The notes under the pieces: model-generated
The model's input: only the letters and a program-made list of their open reading frames with translations
Told to the model about the DNA's origin: nothing
Database searches by the model: none
Origin: Niebla homalea
Lineage: Eukaryota; Ascomycota; Lecanoromycetes; Lecanorales; Ramalinaceae
Assembly: GCA_019925105.1 (NCBI GenBank)
Contig: JAHGAU010000014.1
Location: forward strand, 558,001 to 622,000
Direction of reading: 5' to 3'
Length of the DNA stretch: 64,000 nt
In this document: positions 31,874 through 44,398 of the stretch, one piece after another
Numbering within the stretch: the first letter of the stretch is position 1
Layout of the letters: each line of letters begins with the position of its first letter
Made by a program: the position numbers and the translations under genes

Positions 31874-32636
31874 ATGACCCAGCTTGCGCTCAACTCGGCC
31901 GTTCGCCATGGTTTTCTCGCTTTTCAATCGCGAGCGCAGCACCTACTGAGGCATGGGTTTACAAATTCGAAAGGTCTACAGACCTATACAGCTTTTAGGG
32001 TAATTCGTTTCAGAAGAGTGCTTCACAGCAAGCCTCATCACCATGAGCAGATCGCAACTAAAGGTACGTCTGAATCCAGCCTCTCATCAATTCAGTTGCA
32101 AAAGTACTGAATCGTCGTGAATAGACCAACTGGATCTGAGCAGAACATTCAAGAATGTCATGCGCAACGTCCCTCATCCGCTCGCTGTCATTGCCTCTTC
32201 ACCCACACTGGACCAAATACCCCTGCCAGACCAAACGCCTGAGGCGATGCTGGTCTCATCATTCAATTCAGTCACAGCCTCTCCGACTCCGTACATTTCT
32301 TTTAATGTCAAGATGCCCTCCTCAACCATGGCAGCAATCCAAGGTTCGAAGCGTTTCATGGCATCTGTAATCAATTCGTCTCACACAGCGGACGTCTTCG
32401 CTCAGGTGATAAAGAAGGAGAAGAGTGCGTGGGAGCTGATCCTCCAACCAGACGGGAAGTTGAGGCCTGGCCGTGGTGGAGTGGTTTGGATGAAGTGTGA
32501 ATATACGGGACACACCAATGTCGGGGACCACAGCATCATCATCGGGAAGGTCCTTGGAGCGGAGATATATCCTGACGTTGATCATAAGGTGGCCGCTATG
32601 GTGCGCTGGCAAGGCCGCTACCTCGACGTAGGATAG
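31874..32636 (+). CDS. flavin-reductase-like (FMN-binding split barrel) protein, probably mitochondrial
   Basis: Two exons, 31874-32063 and 32125-32636, joined across a 61-nt intron (GTACGT to GAATAG) give 233 residues. The N-terminal 55 residues are rich in Arg, His and Ser with few acidic residues (FRVIRFRRVLHSK), as in a mitochondrial presequence. The body starts LSRTFKNVMRNVPHPLAVI and continues through SSFNSVTASPTPYISFNVK, the strand-turn pattern of the flavin reductase/FMN split-barrel fold, with a typical VGDHSIIIGKVLGAE near the end. FMN binding is a family expectation; the substrate is unknown. It diverges from bL31m and converges with the DUF5321 gene, which ends 86 nt beyond its stop. 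Confidence 0.85.
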
Positions 32637-32722
32637 GGCGATACCCTCTGGGTCCTGATATCTGAAGCAACCGCTGAACAATTGAACATGGCACGATACT
32701 GTGTCGTCTCAGCTCAAAGTCT

Positions 32723-33488
32723 TCAAGAAAAGCCTAAACGCGACCACATTGCTTGCAATGTCGGACTGGAACTTCTGGCAGTGTCCCTAGGGTCCGAATC
32801 TATTTGCTCTGCTTGCTGAGGCTCTCCCGGCGTCAATCCTGCCTCGTTCGCTGCTGCTGCTTCTCGTTCAGCCTTCCTCGCCGCTCTTCTTGCCTTTTTT
32901 CTGGCCTTGTTCTGCCACAGTCTGTCCTCCTCCTCGATCTCTTGCAATACTGCAGTTGACGAATCAGCATCCTTTATGCACAGCATTATATTTCGTGCAG
33001 GGTTGCAGCCTCGACATACCGTCTTTCCATTCTTGCTCCTGCCTCTCATCACCTGTCCCCAAGATTCTTTCCACGTCGACGTTCTCTCCCCGTTGCAACC
33101 TCTCAATGACCTCCTTGAGAGCCGCAATCTTTGTATCCGCCATTCGACTGAACAATGTCCACTCGTTTTTCAAGACAATCAAATTGATACTTTGAGAACC
33201 GATGAGCATGAACATCCAGATGTAATAGGTAGCCGGGTTCCACTGCTTTGAGCGGGCTGTCTGAGCGGGCGTCTTCTTGGGCTTGCCTTCTCTGATCCTC
33301 TTTGCCATACCGGGATACAAGGAGCTCCAAAAGGAGGGTCGAATGATCATGGGCAATCGATCGCTCCAATGGTATCGCACCTGTATTTGACCAGGTTTCA
33401 TAAGTGGTTTGGCGGAACTTATGAGAGGGGGGCATTTTGAGATGTTTGACCCAAGTCTCCGAGTTGGAAGCCCGCCAAATGGCGACAT
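32723..33488 (-). CDS. DUF5321 mitochondrial membrane protein
   Basis: Two minus-strand exons, 33020-33488 and 32723-32949, joined across a 70-nt intron (GTATGT to CTGCAG) give 231 residues; the join reads EWKDVLQEIEEEDRLW. The N-terminus is basic (GLPTRRLGSNISK). A tryptophan-rich RPSFWSSLYPGM segment follows, then KQWNPATYYIWMFMLIGSQS, the start of a single membrane span. Beyond it lies a conserved helix, ALKEVIERLQRGENVDVERI, with LGTGDE, and a basic coiled-coil-like tail. This order matches the fungal DUF5321 family, whose members I recall as uncharacterised mitochondrial proteins with one span. The ATG at 33488 is used because it gives a presequence-like start. Confidence 0.85.
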
Positions 33489-33776
33489 TTCCCCTTATAT
33501 AGCTTCTATCACGCACCCAGCTGGAGAAGTCTCGGGAGGTCTTTCGACTTCGGTAGGACTTTTGGTTTTCCAGTTGGAGATTCCTTAAGCGGGCATCTTC
33601 AATGCTCCATGTCCGGAATCAATTCCGCGCCTATGTTTACTACCTACGTTACGTTCTATTTCAGTCCAAAGGATGGCTGGTTCGCCGCATTGATCGGAAG
33701 CGTATGTCGCGAATTGTAGTCTTCATGGGATAAGGGGCCTACGCTTTGGAGCGCACGCCATTGTTACGATGTTACG
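33489..33776. promoter_or_regulatory. divergent promoter of the DUF5321 and separase genes
   Basis: The 288 nt between two divergent start codons must hold both promoters. No named site was recognised. Confidence 0.4.
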
Positions 33777-36700
33777 ATGACGAAGACCGAACTGCCTGGG
33801 CAGGCTACCAAATTCCACGCGCAGGCTGCATCCAGCACGACATGTACAACTACAGTGGTAGAGGCATTGAGGTCTCTGCTTCTGCCAGACCCCTTGACTG
33901 CGCCTTCTGGCAAAAATGTCGACATGAAGATACCGCGAGCGACTTCCACGATCCCTCGACGAGGCAACACTCAGGCGAAGACTAGAAAACCAGCAACGGT
34001 GGACGTCTGCGAAGATATAGGGCAAGAGGATGACAGACTTACAAGCGAGCAAAAACAAGTATTGGCGACAAAGGTGGTCAACGATACTTTGAAATCCTTA
34101 ACAGAAGCCGCGAAACAACCATCAACCCAATCTTTGGCTTCAAAGGAATCAGTAGGACCGCCTCGATGCTCAACCGACCCTTATAGCCACTCGAATCCGC
34201 GTTCTGGAGGCCCCTTACAAAGTACAAATGCTAATAGAACGATTACGCCGTCAAGACCTGGCACGAAGAGTCGCTCATCGACCGGATCAAAGAACATTGG
34301 ATGTCTCAAAAACCAGGCTCGCTGCTGTCAAATTGCTTTTGCAGGGCTACGTTCCGTGCAAGCCAAAGACATTCGACAGAAGACAATCCCATCCTTGCAG
34401 TTCGAACAGGGAGCATCTGCCCTGATACACAAGCTTATCGCTCTTGGGTTCAATGACCTGGCAATAAAAGAACTTCGAATCTTGACAAAACGGCTGTCAA
34501 GCTTAACACAGGACAGCCAACCTTTAGCTGCAATTGAAACAAGAGTTAGCAGATCGGTGGATGGCAAGGTCGGTCAAGACTCAAAAACGAAATCTCTGAC
34601 CGAGTCACTGAGCTTAGGTCGCATCCCAGAGAGAGGGCCGTTGCTATCCTTGGTTATCTCTACCCAGCTGCAAATTCTGAGGGTCTTAGCGGCGACTGAT
34701 GCAGGAGACCCGTCAACACTGTACAAGATACTGGAAGTCGACGGGAAAGACTCCCCATGCGACGTCATCCGAGCTCAGATCGACTACAACCACCCAGCAA
34801 CAATTGAAAAGGCCGCCATCGATTTACAGAACTTGGCTCAGCTCATCTTCAGGATATGTGATCAGTCAAATCTTTCTTTGGAGCGGGCTCAAAGTCCACT
34901 GCAATGTGTCACTGCCGAAACAATTCTCAAACTGCAGGTAAGAGCATGTACGTTTAGAGCCAGATCGTGGGCATTGGCCAGGCACGATATTGACGTAAGC
35001 CACGATGTCGGCCTGCCGTTTTCAAAATTCCTCGAAAATTTCCAAAAGCGCTCTCAAGATTCTTCAGATGGTCAATATGATACAGCTAGCCAGGCTTTCG
35101 ACGTGCTTGTGTCTACCCTCCCAGCCTCAGGCTCGTTTCCGGAACAAGGTCTCATTCCTGCATACAGAACCCTGGCGGCGTTTGCGGGCGATGCTCATCG
35201 TACCCTGGAAACATCACAATGGACAACAAAAGCCATGTGTGCTGCATTGGAGGAGGGTGTCTCCCCACTCCAAAAATGTATCGGTGTCTGCCAAACACTA
35301 ACGCTCGAGATACGCACAGCTGCTTCGCGAGGGCCGATAACCCCTGGCTTTTCTCTATTGGAGACTGCCGCAGACTACTTGTCCAGCAATTTACTAGGAG
35401 ATTCTACAGATTTGGATGAGCTTCTCATCACTGTTGCGAGTCTTCGAAAAAGCCTGTGCTCTGTTCTAATGAACAGCAAGAATGAGACCAGAGAAATGGA
35501 GAACCCCTCTGAGCTTGATATCGAGCGAAAATCACTTCATCTCGTGGCGCTCTGCGCGCGATTCTTTGTCAAATACTTGGGCGATGATCCTAGCTCGACC
35601 TGTAATGAAAGGGCGATTTCGCGTTACTGTCATCGCGCCAAACTTGTTACACGAGTTATAGCACCTACGACCGAAGCTATTGCGAATGTCGCTCGCGTCT
35701 TCGCACGAAGCACAGTCGAAGACTGGAACTACATCAGCTCGGCCTTAGGGGACTGTCTCACACTCAACAAAGTTCTGCTAATCCACATGACCCCCAGGAC
35801 TGACAGCGCCCAGGAGGCTGCTCGAAAGGGACCTTACGTTTCCTTGGCACATTCACACTGGTGTCGGTATTTGTGTCTCAAGAGGCTGGGGGCCAATCTG
35901 AGGGACCAGAGACAGTCACTTAGCAAGTCAATTGATATCTTACGCGAGGGCAGCCAGGAAGATCGTCTCTCGGGAGCCCTCTTGTTTAAGCTCGAGCATT
36001 ATGGCCAACATTATGAAGAGAGTGGTGATCATTCGGGCGCTCTCGAAATCTATGAAGAAGCCTTGCAATCTCACATTCAGCTTGACGTGGTTGCCAAAAC
36101 CGCGAGATCCATCTCATCTAGACCAGCAGACATACTCTTTGACCTAGACGAGGACACTAAGTTGCTTGCAAAAGCGTTGGAAATGCGAATCAGGTTGTCA
36201 GCTAAACTTCACCTTGGGGGCTTCACAAAGCATATCTGTTATGATCGCTCAGAGCTTCCTCGCGACCAAAGAATTGTCTTGTTAGACTACCAATTTGGGT
36301 TTATTGTCAAGCAGGTACAGGCAGCGGACTCCTATGGGAATAGTCGCAGGCATTTGTTTGATGTCTCAAGTGCTTTACTGCATCTATGTTCGTTCAAGGA
36401 TTACCCTCTTCAGTATCTGAGGCATGTCATTCGATTGATGTTCCTTCGCATTGTGCAACCTGCTGCAGTCGTTGAGATAGATCTCAGACCTATTCTGGAG
36501 GGCTTCGAACTAGCGTCACAGGTGCCAATTCATGAGGCTAATCTACAAAGCTACATGGTTCATCTCACAGATTCACTTAACTTGCTCGTGCTTTTGCGAT
36601 CAGGGAAACCTGATGCAGCTGTGATTGAAAAGATACTGGCTGGCTGGGCGGACATGTTGCTAGAGTGTTCCAATCTCACTACCCTTCATAATCAGGTGTA

Positions 36701-39700
36701 TGATTTGAAACTGTGGCGACTCCATCTTGACCTCATCGTGGACTACCTAGGTTTCCAAGGCTTTAGATCTCTAAGAGCTTTGGCACTGCACGTGTCCTCA
36801 CTCTTCTATGGGATCTCGCATGCTGAAAATAACTCAGCTCAGCTGACGAGACTTATCCAGCTGGCCTCCCAAAGGTCTCAGCTGGGATACACGGCTCTTG
36901 GTCACATCGCTCTCCAGAATGCTCGAGGCTGTCTGAAGGAGTCAGGCTCCCCCCCCGAGGCACAACTCCGGTGGGACTTAGGTTCAACAGAGATAGCATT
37001 GATGGGCCAGGACCTTGAGAAATGGTGAGTCATAAGGACTGTTGCCCGCAAAGACTTTTGCTTATGTCTGAACAGTAAGGAGCAGCTTGGTAAAGCGCGC
37101 TCAGCCCTCGTGCAGCTTAATGAAGCCAGGGTCTGTCAGCGTATTGCTATCGATCGGTCTGAACTCTTTGGACTAACTGCAGAAATGGCCATACTCCAAT
37201 CAAGGCTTGCAGCAGCCAGCCATCAGCCCTATGAAGCTCTGTTATTTGCTCGTTTTGGTGTCAAGATCTATGAGCAGATCTGGACGACTTTGGAACATCG
37301 TTCGACGAGAGCAGAAGAGCTCGAGAGTGGTCTTGCAGATGATGGCGCGAGTGAGTCGATGTCGAACTTGCTCTCTAATCTAAGTCTCTCAGAGCAGTCG
37401 TCTACGAGCTCGAGCGTCGCGCATAGCAAGAAAATCTATACCGTCAGCTTCTGGCCTGTCGCCCTGCGGCTTCTTGATGGGCTTTTGCTGCTCTCGTCTC
37501 GGTACGCGTTTGCAAATCTGGGCCCAGAAGCAGGGTATTATCTGGATAAGGCCCATAAGATTGCCGAGGCGACTCACTCTGGCTATTGGCGAGGTCTTGT
37601 TAATGCGGCTCAATGTCAACATCAATTTCGGTCTGGAAACTCGGCACAGGCCACTAGTTTGATCGAGATGTTGCGACCGAATATTACAGTTGCCGATGTA
37701 GCAAGCCTGGAAATGCAGGCTCATGTGGCAGCAATTGACTTGAGACTAGGCAACTGTCAGATTGCCTCAAAGACTTTCCTCACCCTCAAGGGAATTCTCA
37801 AAAGCCTCAGGACCAGGGCAGAGGTCGAGCGAATGCTTCGGCAAACTGTTGCTGCAACCGATCAAGTTGACGTTTTGACGGCTTCTATCGGCAAAACGAA
37901 TCTTGAAAGGGCATCGAAGAATCCAAATCGCAGCGCAATGAGATCGAGACCTCCGTTGAAAGTTGCAAAAGCTAAGACAAGCCTACAGCAGTTGCCAGAA
38001 ATTTCAGAGACTATCTCTGATAGCGATGTATTGCCTTTGCTGCAGGCTGAGAAACATTCGTGTCACGAACAGGCAATGGCATCTGCAGCTAATAATGATC
38101 TTGATCTTGCCACTAACCTGCTGGACGGATCCGAGACACTTCCACACGACGACCACGGCACCATACTACAGGCCCTGGTACGAGCTGATATCGATTTGAG
38201 GAAAGGCGTGCAGCAGTTGGTGGCTCACCCAGTCTTGAGCATGATTGCAGAGTCTACGGTTTCGCATCCCTCCGTGATTCAGATAGATAGATCTCTAGGA
38301 ACATCGGCGGCGAATGATAATGTGTCTAAGTCGGGCCGACAAGCACACTCAAGGAAAACACCCCTTAGGATGAATCATGACTCTCGTCCGGTCGAGGAAA
38401 AGTACTCTCAATTTCTTCGCGCTTCACAGAAGCACATCGTAAGCATACTCAAGCTTGCACAAAAGGCGTCTAATATTGCGCTCTTGCACCATATGCTGGA
38501 CTTGCTTTCGCGAACTCTCGTTACCTTAAGCGCACTTCCGGCTTCATCCCATCAATCATCGGTTTCTTCGCTGTTCCTTGTCTTCGTCTCAGGTAATCGC
38601 AGTCTCTCTAGACCAAATCTCTTCCATCCGCTGATTGATTTACTCTAGAGTTGGGCCGCATGGCTGCAATACTACAAGGATTTCTTGCCACACATGTGGA
38701 GCGACAGATGCTAGAAACAGCTAGTGTTGGTAGTTTTGCATCCGTTGAAGTCCCTGTACAGGTCAAAGAGATGACCACTTCAATCGAAAGACTCGACCTC
38801 CAAACATTTCAGTCTGACTACATCGACACTATCCCCAGAGCTTGGGATGTTTTGTCGATGTCCCTGAGTCAATCACGAGACACCATCTTAGTGTCACGAA
38901 TTAGGCATGAAGAGATCCCATTTACCCTCAGAATTCCGATTCAAAGGCAAAGCGAGCTACTTGGCAAGAACGAATCCTTCAGCTTCCTGGACGCGGAGAA
39001 GGAGTTACAATCAATCATATCAATGGCCAATACATCTAGTCAGGATGCCCAGCACCAGGTTCGGAAAAGGGCCAAATCAGAATGGTGGAGCGCTAGAACC
39101 CAACTCGATTCAAGGTTGAGTGACCTACTCAAAAACATAGAAAGTATTTGGTTTGGAGGATTCCGGGCAATATTCTCGCAGCAGAAGTCATTCCCCCATC
39201 TCCTCGCACGCTTCCAGCAATCTCTGAATAGCATCCTTGACTATCATTTGCCCTCTCGCCAGAGGTTTGGAAGAGGCAAGCGAATGGGGACAGTAACGCT
39301 TGATCCACATATTCTTAGACTCTTTGTCAACCTCGGATGCCCCAATATTGGCAATGACATAGACGACCAAGTCCTGGATTTACTTTACTTCGTGGTGGAC
39401 ATTTTCCAATTCAATGGGGAGCAAAATGCGTATGATGAGATCGATTTTGACAAGGTGAGTCTGCGCTGTGGTCATGAGTAACGTTTGGCTCAAAGATGGT
39501 AGATGGTGATCGAGACCCTTGAAGCATTGCGCTCCTACCACCAAGCTGTCGAGTGGAATGACAATGTTCAAGAAAAGCGGCATACAATCCTCATCCTTGA
39601 CAAAAGACTGCACGGCTTTCCTTGGGAATCTCTTCCAGCCCTGAGGGGCAAGTCGATCTCGAGACTGCCTACTCTCTCATGTCTGAGGGACAGAGTATTG

Positions 39701-40408
39701 GGGCAACGAAGCCAAGGAATGAGGAGAAGTGAAACCTCCAATGAAGGGACCATGTTTAGTATCCCAAGTGATAACGGCGCTTTCATCCTCAATCCCGCGG
39801 GAGACCTAAGAAACACCCAAGAAAAATTCGAAGATTCCCTGGGTGAACTTCCACATTGGCAAGGCATCAGTCAAAAGGAGCCATCGGAGAGCGAATTCAA
39901 AGATTGTCTTGAAAGACGCGAGCTATTCCTCTACTTCGGCCATGGTTCTGGAGGCCAGTATATCCGCCCGGGGACTATCAAACGGCTAGATAGGTGTGCT
40001 GTGGCGCTCCTCATGGGCTGTAGCAGCGGTAGCCTGACGCAAAAAGGAGACTTCGAGCCATACGGGACCCCAGTGAATTACATACACGCAGGATGTCCTG
40101 CCCTGCTGGCCAACCTGTGGGATGTCACTGACAAGGACATCGATAGATTTGCACAGACAGTACTGGAGGACTGGGGTCTGTTCGAACGCAGACAGCAGGT
40201 TCGCAACGATGGTAGCCCAGTCAAGAGGTCTGCCAAACAGAAAGGGAAAGCAAGAGCAGTGAAAGAAACACCAAAGACGTTGGAGGATGACGTGAAGGTC
40301 AGATTGTCATTGGATCAAGCAGTAGCGCGAGCGCGCGACTCGTGTATTTTGAAGTACCTGAATGGTGCAGCGCCTGTGATATATGGAATACCGGTCTTTC
40401 TGGATTGA
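33777..40408 (+). CDS. ESP1: separase (peptidase family C50)
   Basis: Separase cleaves the cohesin kleisin at the metaphase-anaphase transition and is held by securin before that. Four exons (33777-37024, 37076-38592, 38649-39454, 39503-40408) give 2158 residues, in the range of fungal separases such as BimB and Cut1. Introns are 51, 56 and 48 nt, all with GTGAGT or GTAATC donors and AG acceptors, and every junction keeps frame. The long N-terminal part is helical and repeat-like (TPR/HEAT-type). The caspase-like domain lies in the last exon: the catalytic His is in YFGHGSGGQYI (His2004) and the catalytic Cys in HAGCPALLANLW (Cys2055), followed by DVTDKDIDRF. LMGCSSGSL and EPYGTP lie between them. 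Both catalytic residues are intact. A lysine-rich insert (about 2090-2120) precedes the last helices. Confidence 0.96.
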
Positions 40409-40902
40409 TGGCATTGGGTAATGAATAGCAGTTGAGCGCTTCAGCGAGCATTGGAAAGATGACTGATATTGGGTCTCTTGTCTGTCCTTGGAGCGTGTGT
40501 ATGAATGAAGGAGGTATGATGCAAGTATGCTTTGATCATTATGCTCTGTACGAGATTCATCATCAAGATTATGTGACGGAGCAATAGGCCTCCACACCAC
40601 TTCCTTATTTGCAATACTGTCCGGTCCCCGTGACCTTATTTGGACATATTACGTCGTTGTTTGGTCACTCCCACGTGTGTTAATGAGCTTAGCGTACTTT
40701 TTCTCTCTTAACAACGTTTTCTTCCACCACCCTTTCAAGATTTTCTTCTCGTACTTGAACATAACAGAGCTTCCCACCCTCGTCACTCGCTTGCTCTTAC
40801 TCACCTCCAGTCGCTCGCTGATTGTCCTTGTCATTCGTTGTCCGCCTTTTGTCAAAAGTCCTTAGACTATCAAGTCTGCAACTTTTCATCACCACCGTCA
40901 CC
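40409..40902. promoter_or_regulatory. intergenic, promoter of the cysteine-rich gene
   Basis: The 3' flank of separase grades into pyrimidine-rich sequence (about 40700-40880) likely to be the leader of the next gene. No RNA gene or repeat was seen. Confidence 0.4.
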
Positions 40903-41796
40903 ATGAAGTCTCTCACCTTACTTGCCTTTCTCACCATTGGCTCCACCAGCACCTTCATGCCAGCAGTGGCCACTGATGACACAACATCCAAGCACCACTT
41001 CCACAGCGTCCATCTTACCAAAACCCACCATCGAGCCAAAACCACATCAGTCCCACACTCTACGCTAGACACCCCCACCACAATGGTACGCTAGAGCGGC
41101 CCATTTATGCCCAATCCATGATCGAGCTGATGGTGAGCAGACAAGTGACCCAGCCACAGCAGCGGGACCAACATGCACTGCTGTCCCCGCAGGAAGCAAG
41201 GACACTCCCACCATTCATGAGCCTGGTACCAGCATTGGCCTCCGTACCGAATGTGGTATCACGGACAAGACAGTCGAGGAATGTCCCTTCCTCTGCGGTC
41301 CTGGTGGGGACGGTACTCTTAAAGCCTGCTTCCCTGATGATGTGAGCTCCTTGGGCGGGAGTGGAGGCCATGTTTGCAAACCATGCTTGCCTCCTTGTAA
41401 GGGCGAGGGTGACAAGACAGCTACATCCGACAAAAGTAAGCCTGCATATCTTCTGAGTCTTTCTATTTTCCTTTCATCGATCTGATCTGGTTTAAAGCGA
41501 TAGCAACACCTACCGCTCCTCCCAAGCCATCCTGCACAAGCGTAGCTCCTGGATCCAAAGACTCGCCTGCCTCTAAAGACCCAGGCACCGGGCTACTAAT
41601 CCGTGCCACATGTGGCATCACTGATGAGACAGTCGACCAGTGTCCATACCTTTGCAGCCAAGCAGGGGGAGGAGCTTTCAGGGAGTGCTTCGATGCGGAT
41701 CTTTCTGGACTTGAACCGACCGGACAATTCCCACCCATCCAATGTACTCACTGCCTTCCACCTTGCAAGGCCGCGGGGAGATTCAAGAGAGATTGA
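40903..41796 (+). CDS. small secreted protein with two eight-cysteine modules
   Basis: Three exons (40903-41085, 41141-41435, 41498-41796) give 258 residues. Exon 1 encodes a signal peptide (MKSLTLLAFLTIGSTS, cleavage probably near AVA-TDD) and a His/Thr-rich linker. Exons 2 and 3 each encode one copy of the same module: C-T, then GSKD, GTS/GTG, the C-GITD-TV-C-P-LC run, a G-rich turn, CF-D, and a final C-x2-C-LPPC-K. Each copy has eight cysteines in nearly the same spacing, suggesting four disulphides per module. The introns are 55 nt (GTACGC to GAGCAG) and 62 nt (GTAAGC to TTAAAG). I do not recognise the family. Secretion, size and cysteine content are those of effector-like or surface proteins, but no function is shown. 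Confidence 0.8.
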
Positions 41797-42879
41797 GGGC
41801 CAACACGGATGGAAGTATGAGGAGCATAATGGACGATGATGCTAAACGCAAGATAAAAACATTCACGGAGAAGTGGATTTGATAGCTTGAAAATTGCTGT
41901 AATTAGTGACGATGTGACTGCACAAGATGCACAGAATTGGGAAAAGCGGTCACAAGCACAATGATGTGATGGAGATATAATTGACCAAGTCGATCGCACC
42001 TAGCTAGCTAGCTAGACCATACAAAAGGTTGATTCAGCCTTGCTTCCACTTCGTCCTGGGAGTCCTGCGGGAAATCTCCATGCAATTTCTCCTATCGCCA
42101 ATAGCTGCAAAAGTCTCGTTCACGCCACCACGAGTATACATGTGCGTCCTCATAATTACTCGCATGCATCGACTCATAGAGTCATATCGGCAAAAAAGCC
42201 CGAGACATATTGTTTACCCGCGAGGCACAGCAGCCATGACAAACGGCTGTTCCTGAATGATTCTAAAAGAGGCACGCCGCACGCACCTCCGAAGCCAAGA
42301 CAGATCGACGATGCAAAGCTTCCGACATGCACGACGTTCAACACACCTTGCGCAATAATATGAGAGTGTGCCTCGAGAGATCTGGCAGATTAATCAGGGC
42401 GGCGGTACATACCTTATGCAATGTTTTAGCCGACAAGATCAGTACACCACCTTTGACAATATCAAAACGCAGAAGGCTAAGCTCCCAAATCAAGCGATAT
42501 TGTTGCCCCCTGTAGACCTCAGTGACGAAGCTCGTGATCTGTAACACACGCAAACGGATCGGACGCGGTAAATGCGGACAGGCCAAATAACACCACCCGC
42601 AGCGCACAGACATCGTCTCGAGACTTGAGGAGTATGATTCTGGTCTTGTCCTGACTACATGGATAGAGCGACGTATCCTATATTATGAGAGCGCTGAGCG
42701 CTCGCACAAAACATCTCCCACCTACTGAAGATGGGTGGTGTCGCTGATAAGCGGCCCTTGATAAGTTGATACCTTATGCAACGCGATCGCCAAGGACCCT
42801 TCTCACCGATGGACAGGGATGGAGGGCTACTGTTTTCGGCTTATTTAGGGATCATATACACGTACACCCCCGCGATATA
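41797..42879. other. intergenic, gene-rich side of the composition boundary
   Basis: No gene was recognised. A CTAG tetranucleotide run lies at 42000-42015. The 13-mer ATACCTTATGCAA occurs at 42409-42421 and 42769-42781. Base composition is still that of the gene-rich part. Confidence 0.5.
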
Positions 42880-42936
42880 CATATACGCCCCCAAATCCCC
42901 TGCATATACACCCCCAAATTCCCTGCATGTACACCC
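42880..42936. repeat. 23-nt tandem repeat at the composition boundary
   Basis: Two units (42880-42902 and 42903-42925) differ at two positions, and a partial third follows to 42936. Each carries CATATAC, then a C run, then AAAT and CCCTG. AT-rich sequence begins just to the right. Confidence 0.85.
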
Positions 42937-43281
42937 TTTTTTGGCGGGTATATTCAGTAATTCCGGTAGTATTTCTCAGTATTGCGGAAGACTTTTTTTG
43001 TTTTTTTGGCAAACTCCAAATAACGCGTCCCTTAATCCGGCAGGCCTATTACTTACCATTACTATGGACTTTATACCCCTATTTAATAGCACTCGCCGTA
43101 AGCGAGGCGGATAATAAAGTTAAACAAGCAGGTTAACGACCTTACGTAGTAAAGTTACCGGCGGAGCAATTCCAAGGCTCGCTATTATAGCCTCCTAAGT
43201 TACCCGTAACGAGGAAGACGTTATAATTAAGGCTTAAGAAACGAGTTTATAAGAATAAAGTAAAGTCGACTTTATTAAAAC

Positions 43282-43614
43282 TGTTAGACTGACTCCGCTG
43301 GCGGCACGCCGGCGGGACTAGTAAAGGTAGGTATAGAAGACGTGACGTTATAGTCTAGATACTTAAGTATTACTTTAATAAGTAGATTAATAATAAGATT
43401 AATTCTTAAAGAACTTAAAAAGAATTAAGGTATAACCTTTACTTAAAATAAAGGTAATAATTACCCCGCTTTATGCCTGTTAAGCTACGGCTTATAAATA
43501 ACGTATATTAAGGCCGTTATTAAGGCTTTTTATTAAGGCTTAACGGCCTATCTTAACGTAATAATATAACGTATTACTATAACGCCGGCGCAGAAATAAC
43601 ATTAACTATTAATA
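43282..43614 (-). repeat. LTR, left (3') of copy 1
   Basis: 333 nt, beginning TGTTAGACTGACTCCGCTGG and ending in a RIP-changed form of CTAACA. Preceded by AAAAC. Confidence 0.92.
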
Positions 43615-44398
43615 ATTATCTCCCTTTTTATACGTTAATCTTTAAGGCATAAAGAAATATATTTAAAACGCTAGCGTAAAGCTAGTTAAGTATAAGGTTT
43701 ATTAAAAACCTATTATTAAACCCAATAGGAAAAGGGTAAAAAGAAAAGAGTCTTTAGGTATATATATAAGTATAATAATATCTATTTAATAATAATATAA
43801 TAAAAGCATTTTACGTTAATAAAAAACTAATGTAACTTAAAAAACTTATTAAAAATCCTTTTATAAAATCCAATAAGAAAAGGTAAATAAGAAAAGAATT
43901 TTTACGGTATTAATTAATAATTACCTAAGGCTTTACTATTAATTTATTACGCTATAATAAAAATAAGCATTATTATAGAAACGGCGCGTAATTATAATAA
44001 AGCCTTTATTTTATTTTAAACTTCTTTTCTTTTCTTTTTAATAGTTTTAATCGCTTTTATAAATATAATATATTAAGGGTTTATATAAATATCTATAAGT
44101 TAATACGTATATAACTATATACCTTTATTATCTATATTATTATTATAATAAGTAACGTTAATATTATATAAACGTTTTATTTACGTTAATAATCCGTTTA
44201 TTTTATTTATTAATATTATATATAAGTTAATCGATCTTAAATAGTATAGCTTACGTTAATATATTATTAACGTAAACGTAAATATAATATTAATAATAGG
44301 TATAGTAACGCCTTATTTTATTTGCTTTTTATAAAGCAAGTTACGTTATATACGTAGCTTATTACCTTGTTTATAATATTACTATAAATAATACCCTT

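Noticed and set aside
33777..41796. Biosynthetic gene cluster around separase and the cysteine-rich gene
   Set aside because: No synthase, transporter, P450 or regulator genes are present; neighbours are housekeeping.
42409..42781. 13-mer ATACCTTATGCAA repeated 360 nt apart
   Set aside because: Too short and isolated to call an element; no inverted termini or target duplication around the pair.
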